Below are positions 1 to 8,169 of a DNA stretch of 64,000 bases, piece after piece. Origin of the DNA: Antrihabitans auranticaus. GTDB lineage: Bacteria; Actinomycetota; Actinomycetes; Mycobacteriales; Mycobacteriaceae. The stretch lies in NCBI RefSeq assembly GCF_016481275.1, contig NZ_JAEMNW010000002.1:124001-188000 (forward strand). Direction: 5' to 3'. The notes under the pieces were generated by a model. It saw nothing but the letters and a program-made list of their open reading frames with translations. It ran no database searches and had not been told where the DNA came from. The position numbers and the translations under genes were made by a program. Numbering within the stretch: the first letter of the stretch is position 1; each line of letters opens with the position of its first letter.

Positions 1-1
1 C

Positions 2-820
2 AGCCGAACCGTCACAGGCGAATACGAACTGCACTATCACGAGGCCGGTACCGGCCCGGTTCTGCTCATGCTGCACGGATCGGGGCCGGGCGTGAGCGGT
101 TGGTCGAACTTTGCCGGCAATTTCCCGGTGTTCGCAGAGCGGTATCGGACGATCATTCTGGACATGCCTGGATTCGGCCGCAGCCCAGCACTGGAGTGGA
201 ACGATGTGTACCCGCGCGTCGCTGCCGATGCGATCCGCTTCTTCCTCGACGACCTCGGTATCGACCGGGTGGACATCATCGGAAACTCGATGGGCGGCAA
301 CGTCGCAACCGAGTTTGCCCTGGCACATCCGGCCGGGGTCCGCCGGATGGTGCTGATGGGTCCGGGCGGCCTTGCGGTCAACAGCTTTGCGCCACAGGTC
401 AGCGAGGGTTCGCGGCGGTTGTTCGAGTTTCTGGCGAACCCGACTCGGGAAGGCATGGTCGCGTGGGTCGACACGATGGTCGGAAATCCGGCAGTTGTGT
501 CCGACGAACTGATCGACCAGCGCATGGCAAACGCCCTGCAGCCCGGCGCTATTGCCAACACCTTCGCCATTTTCCAGACGTTCTCCGATCCGCGGTTCGC
601 CGACCGTCCCCAGCTGTGGGCAAGGGCCGCGCAGGTGCAGCAGGAAACGCTGCTGATCTGGGGCCGCGACGATCGGATGCTGCCATACGAGGGCGCGCTC
701 TTCCCGTTCCGGCAGATGCCGAATGCCGAACTGCACGTGTTCGCCAAGTGCGGGCACTGGGCGCAGATCGAGCGCAAGGCGGAGTTCGAGCGCCTTGCCA
801 TGGAGTTCTTGGGGCGGTAA
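2..820 (+). CDS. hsaD: meta-cleavage product hydrolase, HsaD/BphD type (5' end outside window)
   Basis: This alpha/beta hydrolase is open from the first base, so its start lies upstream. The HG oxyanion region (LMLHGSGPGVSGW) is followed by the nucleophile elbow GNSMGGN, with the Ser codon at 287-289. The acid is probably in GRDDRML and the catalytic His in CGHWAQIE near the C-terminus. These are the signatures of C-C bond hydrolases acting on ring meta-cleavage products. In steroid degradation HsaD cleaves 4,9-DSHA, the product of HsaC. HsaA, HsaB and HsaC homologues lie within 12 kb, so the steroid role is favoured over biphenyl-type substrates. It converges on a leftward operon, with a perfect hairpin between them. 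Confidence 0.85.
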   Translation, partial: SRTVTGEYELHYHEAGTGPVLLMLHGSGPGVSGWSNFAGNFPVFAERYRTIILDMPGFGRSPALEWNDVYPRVAADAIRFFLDDLGIDRVDIIGNSMGGNVATEFALAHPAGVRRMVLMGPGGLAVNSFAPQVSEGSRRLFEFLANPTREGMVAWVDTMVGNPAVVSDELIDQRMANALQPGAIANTFAIFQTFSDPRFADRPQLWARAAQVQQETLLIWGRDDRMLPYEGALFPFRQMPNAELHVFAKCGHWAQIERKAEFERLAMEFLGR

Positions 821-826
821 CCCTAG

Positions 827-862
827 GCGCGGTTGGAGAGTCCATAGACTCTCCAACCGCGC
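827..862. terminator. perfect 16-bp bidirectional terminator hairpin
   Basis: The arms GCGCGGTTGGAGAGTC (827-842) and GACTCTCCAACCGCGC (847-862) are exact reverse complements around the four-base loop CATA. The hairpin begins 7 bases after the hsaD-type stop and ends 12 bases before the stop of the opposing SDR gene, so it can serve both converging transcripts. There is no clear T-run, as is common in actinobacteria. Confidence 0.8.
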
Positions 863-874
863 ACGGGTGCAAAC

Positions 875-1663
875 TCAAGCGTGTGTGCCGCCGTCGATCC
901 GGATCTCGGTGCCGGTGATGAAAGCGCCATCCTCGGAAACGAGCATGGCAATGACGCCGGCGACCGCCGAAGGGTCACCCATTCCTGCTCCGCCCGACTC
1001 CAGATCGGTCGGCAGGATGGGGGAGAGCTTGCCGAACAGGGTCCAGTCGGCATCTGCCGGAACGTATCCCGGTGTCGCGTCGGTGATCCCGGACTTGATG
1101 CTGCCGGGCGCGACACAGACGGCGCGCAGGCCCGCCTTGCCGTATTCGAGCGACAGTGCGTGCGTGAAGGACTGGATGCCGCCCTTGCTCGCCGCGTAGG
1201 CAGCCATGTACGGGTGCGCAAACGACGCCGACGTCGAACTGAAGTTGACGACCGTACTGCGCGGATTGTCGAGCAACGCGGGTAGCGACTCACGCACCGC
1301 GAGAAAGGTTCCCGTCAAGTTGATGCCGATCACCTGGTTCCACAGTTCGAGACTCGTGTCGCGAGTGTGGGACGCGCGCAGGATGCCCGCGGCATTGACC
1401 AATGCGTCGAGGCCGCCCAGCGCTGCGACGGACTGGCGCACGCCGTCCACGACGGCTGTCTCGTCGCCGATGTTCATCGTCAGGGTGGTCAGGCGGTCGG
1501 CATCCGCGTCAGCCGCGCCTGCCCGAGTCCGAACCAGGCCGTCCGCTGAAACATCGGCTGCGACAACGGCTGCGCCTTCGCGCAGCAGCCGCAACGCCGT
1601 TGCCTGCCCGATTCCAGAGGCGGCTCCGGTCACCAGGATTCTGTAGCCATGCAGTCGGGTCAT
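875..1663 (-). CDS. short-chain dehydrogenase/reductase (SDR)
   Basis: This is a 262-residue classical SDR. It has the NAD(P)-binding motif TGAASGIG (residues 12-19), NAAG (90-93), the catalytic Ser at about 142-143, and the YxxxK pair Tyr156/Lys160. It is the last gene of the leftward operon headed by the flavin reductase and ketosteroid isomerase, and starts 3 bases after the stop of another SDR. Context suggests oxidation or reduction of a hydroxyl on a steroid or a ring-opened intermediate. The position oxidised cannot be read from the sequence. Confidence 0.8.
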   Translation of the reverse strand: MTRLHGYRILVTGAASGIGQATALRLLREGAAVVAADVSADGLVRTRAGAADADADRLTTLTMNIGDETAVVDGVRQSVAALGGLDALVNAAGILRASHTRDTSLELWNQVIGINLTGTFLAVRESLPALLDNPRSTVVNFSSTSASFAHPYMAAYAASKGGIQSFTHALSLEYGKAGLRAVCVAPGSIKSGITDATPGYVPADADWTLFGKLSPILPTDLESGGAGMGDPSAVAGVIAMLVSEDGAFITGTEIRIDGGTHA

Positions 1664-1666
1664 GTT

Positions 1667-2467
<801 letters not shown>

Positions 2468-2725
2468 TCACCCGAGGCGGCCAGGGATTGGCTCGGATCG
2501 CAATGCATCCGTGCGTAGCGCACCGTTGCCGGCGGCGCGGTCGATCGACTCGCGCAGGGCGGGACAGGTCGGTATCCACATGCTCCGAACACCCGCCTCG
2601 ACCTGGGCCGCGAAGCGGGGGCAGGATTTCTCTGCGTCCGTGAGCCATTGGATGCTGGTGTGGGTGGGGCTGTACTTGTCGACCAGTACCCGGTTACCGC
2701 AACTGGTGCAGCTGAGTTCCTGCAT
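2468..2725 (-). CDS. small cysteine-containing protein in the steroid operon, function unknown
   Basis: This 85-residue protein starts MQELSCTSCGNRVLV. The CxxC pair (Cys6, Cys9) and later Cys35 and Cys54 could form a small zinc ribbon or bind a metal. An AGGAG ribosome site lies 9 bases before the ATG. It begins 12 bases after the KstD-type stop and ends 24 bases before the next SDR, so it is co-transcribed with steroid genes. It has no signal peptide or membrane segment. I do not recognise a named family. The tight spacing and good ribosome site argue that it is a real gene rather than a chance frame. Confidence 0.65.
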   Translation of the reverse strand: MQELSCTSCGNRVLVDKYSPTHTSIQWLTDAEKSCPRFAAQVEAGVRSMWIPTCPALRESIDRAAGNGALRTDALRSEPIPGRLG

Positions 2726-2737
2726 TGTCGCTCACTC

Positions 2738-4405
2738 CTACCGCGGACCGGCGGCGTGGCGCGCGCCGATCCAGCCGAACACCATGGCTGGTCCGATGGT
2801 TGCTCCCGCGCCGGCATAGTCGTTGCCCATCACCGCGGCCGACGTGTTTCCGGTCGCATAAAGCCCGTCGATCACCCCGCCGTCCGGGCGCAGCACCTGG
2901 CCGTGCTCGTTGTAGACGACACCGCCCTTGGTGCCCAGGTCACCCGCAACCATCCGGACGGCGTAGTACGGCGACTTGTCGAGCACGTCGAGCGTCGGCG
3001 TGGGCAGGGTCGGGTCGCCGTAATAGTTGTCGTACGCGCTCTCGCCGCGACCGAAGTCGGCATCCTTACCGCTGCGGGCAAAGCGATTGAAGCGGGCGAC
3101 GGTTTCTGTGAGGGCAGTCGCCGGCAGTCCGATCGATGCGGCCAATTCCGCGACCGTGTCGGCACGGTGCATCAGGCCCGAATCGAACCACGACTTCGGG
3201 AACTTCTGGCCGGGCATGATCGCACCGAACTGGTAGCGGCTCTTCGCCTTCCCGTCGAAAATGAACCAGATCGGATCGTGGCGGCCTGCGATCTGTTCGT
3301 GGACGAACGATACGTACGGTGCGGCCTCGTTCGTGAACCGCCGACCGAACTGGTCGACGATGATGGAACGGGGGATGGACCGCTCGGAGACGAGGACGTG
3401 CATGATTCCGTCGGGCCGCTTGAACGAGGGCATCCACCACGCATCGTCCATGAGATCCAAGGCGGCGCCGACGCTTTCGCCCGCGCGGATGCCGTCGCCG
3501 GTGTTGTCGACGGAACCGGCGCTGTAGTTGTCCTTGCCGCCCTCGCGCAAATACTGCTTGCGCATACGATCCCCGTGCTCGAAGCCACCGCTTGCGAGGA
3601 GTACGCCGTTTCGGGCCCTGATCGAGACCGTGCGGCCGTCCTGTTCGGCGAGCACGCCGAGGACCCGGCCCGCATCATCGGTGACCAGTGACTGCATCGG
3701 GGTGTTCAGCCACAGCGGCACGTTCGCCTCCTTCACCGCCAAGCGAAGCCTGCCGATGAGTGCCTGGCCGAGAGTGTCCATGTGCTTGCGCATCACGATG
3801 CTCTTGAACGCACGCCAACCGGTGCCCAGCGCAGCACGTCGACCCGCCCACGTGCGCATGACCATGTTGAGCTTTGCGAACTCCTTCGACGTGATGTACA
3901 GCCCCGCAGGAGTGGCGAGAGCGCCTGGGCGCAGGAGCTTTTCGTCCTCGCCGAGCAGTTTCAGGTCGAACGGCAGCGGCTCGATGGTGCGGCCGCCGGG
4001 CCGCCCACCCGGCTTCTCCGGGTGGTAGTCGGAGTAGCCACTGCACCACTGAAATCGCAGATGCCTGCTGGTGCGCTCCAGGAATTCCATGGTCCGCGGA
4101 CCGTAGTCGATGAACGCGTCGATGTTCGACGACGGCACCCGGTCGCCGACCACGGCGTCGATGTAGCGGCGAACGTCGCTTCGCGAATCGGTGACCCCTT
4201 CGCTCACGAGCGTCGGGTTGTTCGGAATCCAGATATTGCCGCCCGACAGCGCAGTGGTGCCGCCGTACACGGCGGCCTTCTCGATGATCACGGTGTCGAG
4301 GCCTCGATCGGCCGCGGCGAGTGCGCCGGTGAAGCCGCCGCAGCCGCTTCCGACGACGACGAAATCGAACTCGTGGTCCCAGGAACGTGGAATGTTGTGC
4401 GACAT
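2738..4405 (-). CDS. kstD: 3-ketosteroid delta1-dehydrogenase-type flavoprotein (KstD family)
   Basis: This 555-residue FAD enzyme would introduce the 1,2 double bond into ring A of 3-ketosteroids. Its N-terminus has the dinucleotide fold VVVGSGCGGFTGALAAADRG and the family segment YGGTTALSGGNIWIP. The C-terminus has NDYAGAGATIGPAMVFG; Tyr530 and Gly534 match the Tyr487/Gly491 pair of Rhodococcus KSTD1 in spacing. A GAGAGGA ribosome site precedes the ATG. It lies 11 bases after the ketosteroid isomerase gene, which would supply delta4-3-keto substrates. A second flavoprotein of the same superfamily is at 8170-9633, so their substrates probably differ. Confidence 0.85.
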   Translation of the reverse strand: MSHNIPRSWDHEFDFVVVGSGCGGFTGALAAADRGLDTVIIEKAAVYGGTTALSGGNIWIPNNPTLVSEGVTDSRSDVRRYIDAVVGDRVPSSNIDAFIDYGPRTMEFLERTSRHLRFQWCSGYSDYHPEKPGGRPGGRTIEPLPFDLKLLGEDEKLLRPGALATPAGLYITSKEFAKLNMVMRTWAGRRAALGTGWRAFKSIVMRKHMDTLGQALIGRLRLAVKEANVPLWLNTPMQSLVTDDAGRVLGVLAEQDGRTVSIRARNGVLLASGGFEHGDRMRKQYLREGGKDNYSAGSVDNTGDGIRAGESVGAALDLMDDAWWMPSFKRPDGIMHVLVSERSIPRSIIVDQFGRRFTNEAAPYVSFVHEQIAGRHDPIWFIFDGKAKSRYQFGAIMPGQKFPKSWFDSGLMHRADTVAELAASIGLPATALTETVARFNRFARSGKDADFGRGESAYDNYYGDPTLPTPTLDVLDKSPYYAVRMVAGDLGTKGGVVYNEHGQVLRPDGGVIDGLYATGNTSAAVMGNDYAGAGATIGPAMVFGWIGARHAAGPR

Positions 4406-4416
4406 GGCAAGTCCTC

Positions 4417-4788
4417 TCAGCCGAGTGTGATGTCGTCGGGTGACCAGAACGCGCGCATGCTGGTGATCCGGGCCTGGTCGTCGAAGGTCATGACGTCGAT
4501 CGGCTCGATGGTGACGGTCTGTCCCGGCATCTCGGTGCTGACGCGAAAGTGGAACGCGGCGCTGTTGCCTGCGACGCGAAGCGCGAGGAGTTCGGTCTTG
4601 ACCGTCGCGTTGTCAAGCGCGCTGTAGAAGTCACGAATGGCCGCGCGGTCGACGATTTGTGCGCTGCCGACCGGATCTTCGAGTGTGGCACCGTCGGCGT
4701 ACAGGTCGGCGATGTCGGCTGCTGGGCCGGTGGCGACAGCGTCGAGATATCTCGCCACTGCCGACCGGATGTCTTGTGCTGCGGTCAT
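4417..4788 (-). CDS. ksi: delta5-3-ketosteroid isomerase (KSI), NTF2 fold
   Basis: From the ATG at 4788 (GGGAG ribosome site 7 bases upstream) the protein is 123 residues, the normal KSI length. Tyr14, Asp38 (in TLEDPVG) and Asp98 (in IEPIDVMTF) occupy the places of Tyr14, Asp38 and Asp99 of the Comamonas enzyme, and the C-terminal MRAFWSPDDI matches the family ending. The reaction moves the double bond of 5-ene-3-ketosteroids to the 4-ene position, giving substrates for KstD and KshA. A longer open frame upstream to 4995 overlaps the flavin reductase gene and is not expected to be translated. Confidence 0.88.
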   Translation of the reverse strand: MTAAQDIRSAVARYLDAVATGPAADIADLYADGATLEDPVGSAQIVDRAAIRDFYSALDNATVKTELLALRVAGNSAAFHFRVSTEMPGQTVTIEPIDVMTFDDQARITSMRAFWSPDDITLG

Positions 4789-4882
4789 TTCTGACTTCTC
4801 CCGGTACGCGATTGATGTATTGATTCGACGAAACCACAGTGGGCGCTCAGACGAACTCGGTGCTTCCCGCCCAGCGGGAAGG

Positions 4883-5392
4883 TCAGCGCTGATCGGTGAA
4901 CCCGCCGAAGGCTCCGCGGTAGAACAGAAGGGGACGACCGTCGACGGCCACCACGTCGGTAACGCGTGCCAGCACAATGGTGTGGTCGCCGGCATCGTGT
5001 TCCAGCTCGACGCTTGCCTCTATGCGCGCCAGTGCCCCTGCAAGCGCGGGTGCGCCGTTTCCGGACAGACGCCAGTCCACGGCCGCGAATTTGTCGCCGC
5101 CGCTCACCGCGAACGTCGCGCAGAGGTCGCGCTGGTCCTGCGCGAGGATGTTGATGCACACGTTGCCTGTTGCCCGCAGGAGCGGCCAGGTTGTGGATGT
5201 CTTGGCCGGGCAGAACGACACGTACGGCGGGTCGAGGGACGCGGACACCACTGACTGGCACGTGAAGCCCAGCGGTCGGTCGCCGTCGTGTGCGGTAATG
5301 ACGGCCACGCCGGTACAGAAGTGCCCCATCACCTTTCGTAGCGTCGTGCCGTCGATCGCCCGAACGTCGACGACCGCATTCTTCGAACTCAT
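4883..5392 (-). CDS. hsaB: flavin reductase, HsaB type (reductase partner of HsaA)
   Basis: This 169-residue protein belongs to the flavin-reductase-like FMN-binding family. GHFCTGVAVIT, GFTCQSVVSASLDPP, FCPAKTS, NVLA-like CINILAQ, FAAVDWR, GDHTIVLARV and RPLLFYRG follow the order seen in mycobacterial HsaB. It supplies reduced flavin to the oxygenase HsaA, which hydroxylates the opened-ring phenol 3-HSA. The start is set by AGGAGG five bases before the ATG. It heads the leftward operon and is divergent from a PadR regulator. Its oxygenase partner is in the other operon (10587-11768). Confidence 0.85.
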   Translation of the reverse strand: MSSKNAVVDVRAIDGTTLRKVMGHFCTGVAVITAHDGDRPLGFTCQSVVSASLDPPYVSFCPAKTSTTWPLLRATGNVCINILAQDQRDLCATFAVSGGDKFAAVDWRLSGNGAPALAGALARIEASVELEHDAGDHTIVLARVTDVVAVDGRPLLFYRGAFGGFTDQR

Positions 5393-5518
5393 AGTGCCCT
5401 CCTGAAGATGTTGGCATGCACCAGAATCGGAGCTGTCGGGGCTGGATGCCAGGTATGTTCCCGGTCAGCGGCCACTTGCTCTGCTTGCCCGGTACCGCGC
5501 ATTGCTAGCATTCGAAGG

Positions 5519-6196
5519 GTGTCAGCGTCCGAATCCGAACTGCCCAACCTTCCGGCTACGAGCTGGGCGGTGCTCGGGATGCTTGCGTTCGAAGAGGAGC
5601 TGTCCGGTTACGACCTGAAGAAATGGGCGGACTGGAGCATCGGGTTCTTCTATTGGAGCCCGTCGTTCAGTCAGGTGTACTCGGAACTGAAAAAGCTCGA
5701 AACGCACGGGTTCGTCACGTCTCGGGTGCAGAGCGACGACGGTGTACGCGGTCGGCGGCTGTACAAGATCACTCCGGCAGGAACCGACGCCGTCCAGCGC
5801 TGGGCCAACGAGGCCCCGATCGACCCACCGGTCCTGAAACACGGTGTCATGCTTCGTATCTGGCTTGGCCACCTGAACGATCCGGAGCGGTCGAAGCAGA
5901 TCCTGCGCGAGCATATCGATTACGTCGAGGGGATGCGGCAGCGCGCGGCCGCAGACGCCGAGGGCGCTGCGTCGGAGCCTGCCTGGGCGTACCCACGGCT
6001 CTCGTTGAAGTGGTCCGAGCGGTACTACGCGGCCGAACGAGATTTGGCGGAGCAGGCGATAAAGGACATCGACGAAGCCGACGCCACGATTCGTGCCGTC
6101 AAGGCCGGCAACGATGCCGGGTTTCCGAAGCCCGCACCGGGCGTGTGGCACGACGTCGAGCGCAAAGTTCAGGCAGAACATCCCGAACTGGACTGA
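5519..6196 (+). CDS. PadR family transcriptional regulator
   Basis: This regulator is 225 residues from the GTG at 5519. The PadR winged helix (ATSWAVLGMLAFEEELSGYDLKKW, then FSQVYSELKKLETHGFV) occupies about residues 12-95. A helical C-terminal domain (residues 105-210) would mediate dimerisation. No ribosome site is spaced correctly for this GTG, and TAGCAT lies 9 bases upstream, so the mRNA may be leaderless. It is divergent from the hsaB-KSI-kstD operon and is the likely local regulator of that operon. Its 3' end overlaps the opposing esterase gene by 28 bases. Confidence 0.82.
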   Translation: MSASESELPNLPATSWAVLGMLAFEEELSGYDLKKWADWSIGFFYWSPSFSQVYSELKKLETHGFVTSRVQSDDGVRGRRLYKITPAGTDAVQRWANEAPIDPPVLKHGVMLRIWLGHLNDPERSKQILREHIDYVEGMRQRAAADAEGAASEPAWAYPRLSLKWSERYYAAERDLAEQAIKDIDEADATIRAVKAGNDAGFPKPAPGVWHDVERKVQAEHPELD

Positions 6197-7125
6197 ATGA
6201 TCTTTGGGCGCAGTAACGCATCCAGGTCGGTCCACGCGCGCTCCTGCGCCCGACGTGCAATGGTCAGCGCGTTGATCGACATGAATCCGTGTACTGCGGC
6301 GTAGCTGCGGTGAATCACTGAAACTCCGCTCGCGCGCAGCGCATTCACGTAGACGGCGCCCTCGGTGGCCAGCGGGTCGTACTCTGCTGTGACGAAAACT
6401 GCGGGCGGCAGACCCGACAGTTGGGCCCGCAGCGGCGACGCGGTGTGTTGCTCGCGGTCACGGGTATCGGGGATGTACTGGTCCCAGTACCACCGCATGG
6501 CGGACCGCGTGTTGTAGAAGCCGCTGGCGAAGTCGCGGTAGGACTTCGTCTCGAAGTCTGCTGCGAGCACCGGGTAAAGAAGAAGCTGCGCAGAAAGATT
6601 CGGGCCACCACGATCCCGGGCAAGCAGCGCTGTCACGGTCGCGAGGTTGCCGCCGGCGCTGTCGCCCGCAACCGCGAGCCGTGTGGGGTCGCCACCAATT
6701 TCTGCGGCGTGATCAGCTGCCCATGACGCTGCCGTATACACGTCCTCGGGGGCGGCGGGCCAAGGCTGCTCGGGGGCAAGCCGGTAGTCGACCGAGACAA
6801 TCACGGCGCCAATGCCGTTCGCCATGCGCCGGCAAAGGTCATCGTGGGTGTCGAGATCGCAGAAGACGAAGCCTCCGCCGTGTGCGAATACCACGATCGG
6901 CAGCGGCTCGATGGATATGACCGTGGGCCAATAGATCCGGAGTCGAATCGGCCCCGCGGGTCCCGGGATCCGGCGCTCGGTTACTCGGCGGACCGGAGTC
7001 GGTTCGGCGGGCGGACGGAAACGGGCGCGGATCGCGGCCCGGGCTTGGCTGCCGGTCATGATGTCGACCTGCGGAAATCCGGAATCCAGCGCAGGCAGCA
7101 GCGCGGCGACCTCGGCGTCGAGCAT
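6169..7125 (-). CDS. alpha/beta hydrolase, hormone-sensitive-lipase (HSL) family esterase
   Basis: This 318-residue HSL-type esterase carries the oxyanion motif HGGGF (82-86), nucleophile elbow GDSAGGN with Ser156, acid Asp250 (EYDPL) and His279 (VHGF). It has no signal peptide, so it should act in the cytoplasm on short-chain or steroid esters. The ATG shares one base with the TGA of the IclR gene upstream (TGATG), indicating translational coupling. The frame stays open further upstream inside the IclR gene, but the coupled ATG fits the fold. The substrate is unknown; a steroid or lactone ester is suggested only by location. Confidence 0.8.
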   Translation of the reverse strand: MLDAEVAALLPALDSGFPQVDIMTGSQARAAIRARFRPPAEPTPVRRVTERRIPGPAGPIRLRIYWPTVISIEPLPIVVFAHGGGFVFCDLDTHDDLCRRMANGIGAVIVSVDYRLAPEQPWPAAPEDVYTAASWAADHAAEIGGDPTRLAVAGDSAGGNLATVTALLARDRGGPNLSAQLLLYPVLAADFETKSYRDFASGFYNTRSAMRWYWDQYIPDTRDREQHTASPLRAQLSGLPPAVFVTAEYDPLATEGAVYVNALRASGVSVIHRSYAAVHGFMSINALTIARRAQERAWTDLDALLRPKIIQSSSGCSA

Positions 7126-7985
7126 CAGGCGTACTGCAGGTCCGGCACGGGTGCTACTGCGGGACGAGTCTGGGCCATCGCGCCGCCAAGGCGAATTCGA
7201 GCCTGTTGGAGTGTCGGTTGCACACGGACCGGTCCGCCTTCGATATTGCGCCAAATTCCGAGGGCAGCCATGCGCAACGGTGCCGCAAGCTGTGGGTCGA
7301 GCTTCAGCTGCGACAACGGGCCGCAGATCGAGACCGCTGCGACAGCTTCGCCGATCTCGCCGATGGGTGCAGCGATACACCCGAAACCAGGCACGGATTC
7401 CTCACGCTCGTAAGCAATTCCGTGCGCGCGGACCTTGTCGAGCTCGGTCCGCAACTGAGCGCCCGTCGAAATCGTGTACCGCGTCTTGCGTGCGAGTGGG
7501 CCACTTGCGAGCACGGCCCGCAGGTCCGCCTCGGAGAAGCCGAGGATGGCTTTGCCGACTCCGGTGCAGTGCGCCGGGTAACGTCCGCCGATTCGTGTCG
7601 GCACCGCGGCGGCCGTTCGTCCGCCGATCTTTTCGAGATATACGACGTCGGCGCCATCGAGAATGGCCAGGTGTACGACATGACCGGTGACACGGTGCAA
7701 TTCGTGCAGGAAGGGCAGTGCTGCACGGTGCAGGCGGTCCTGGTGAACGGCGAGTGAGCCGAGTTCGACCAACCGCATGCCGAGTTCGTAGTCACGGCCT
7801 TGCCTGCGAAGCCAACGCAGGTGCACGAGCCGCTCCAGCATGCGATGCGCGGAGGACCGGGGGAGGCCGGTGCGGCGGACGATCTGTGCGAGGGTCAGCC
7901 GGCCCGGGCCTTCGAATGCGTCGAGTACAAGCGACACCCGGTCGAGCACTGCGCTCGGCGTGGTGGCATCAGGCTGAATTGTCAT
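7125..7985 (-). CDS. IclR family transcriptional regulator
   Basis: The protein is 286 residues. An N-terminal winged helix (RVSLVLDAFEGPGRLTLAQI, then TGLPRSSAHRMLERLVHL) is followed by an IclR effector domain (about residues 80-255, with CTGVGKAIL and SVPGFGCIAAPI). The start at 7985 has GGAGG six bases upstream. It is coupled to the HSL esterase and follows the KshA/HsaA/HsaC operon on the same strand, separated by a hairpin terminator. The A/T-rich palindromes at 8042-8062 are its probable autoregulatory site. The inducer is unknown; a ring-degradation intermediate is plausible. Confidence 0.85.
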   Translation of the reverse strand: MTIQPDATTPSAVLDRVSLVLDAFEGPGRLTLAQIVRRTGLPRSSAHRMLERLVHLRWLRRQGRDYELGMRLVELGSLAVHQDRLHRAALPFLHELHRVTGHVVHLAILDGADVVYLEKIGGRTAAAVPTRIGGRYPAHCTGVGKAILGFSEADLRAVLASGPLARKTRYTISTGAQLRTELDKVRAHGIAYEREESVPGFGCIAAPIGEIGEAVAAVSICGPLSQLKLDPQLAAPLRMAALGIWRNIEGGPVRVQPTLQQARIRLGGAMAQTRPAVAPVPDLQYA

Positions 7986-8041
7986 TGGTCCTCCGAGGCG
8001 GTGCGGCGGCCGGTACGAGCGTCCGAACTGGGTATTTCGAT

Positions 8042-8062
8042 TAGGAATATACCTATTAATAG
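8042..8062. promoter_or_regulatory. two overlapping palindromes upstream of the IclR gene, candidate operator
   Basis: TAGGAATATACCTA (8042-8055) is a 14-base palindrome with one mismatched pair. It overlaps CTATTAATAG (8053-8062), a perfect 10-base palindrome. They lie about 57-77 bases upstream of the IclR start, in the only A/T-rich stretch nearby, where a -10 element would also fit. Confidence 0.55.
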
Positions 8063-8101
8063 CACATGGTGTGGGGCGTGTCACCCCCCGAACGAACGCA
8101 A

Positions 8102-8139
8102 ACAGGCCTCCGGATCGTGAATCCGATCCGGAGACCTGT
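8102..8139 (-). terminator. terminator hairpin of the KshA-HsaA-HsaC operon
   Basis: The arms ACAGGCCTCCGGATCG (8102-8117) and CGATCCGGAGACCTGT (8124-8139) pair over 16 positions with one mismatch around a six-base loop. The hairpin begins about 30 bases beyond the stop of the flavoprotein gene at 8170 and separates it from the IclR gene. Confidence 0.75.
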
Positions 8140-8169
8140 CTGTGGTATTCGAAGAGCCAGCCGCAGGTG

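Noticed and set aside
2648-3691. Long open frame of about 347 codons on the opposite strand of the KstD-type gene
   Set aside because: It lies fully inside a well-supported gene, has an arginine-rich composition typical of antisense GC-rich frames, and shows no domain motif or ribosome site.
4789-4995. Upstream extension of the ketosteroid isomerase frame
   Set aside because: The extension overlaps the hsaB gene, lacks a ribosome site and adds residues that do not fit the KSI fold. The ATG at 4788 with GGGAG gives the normal 123 residues.
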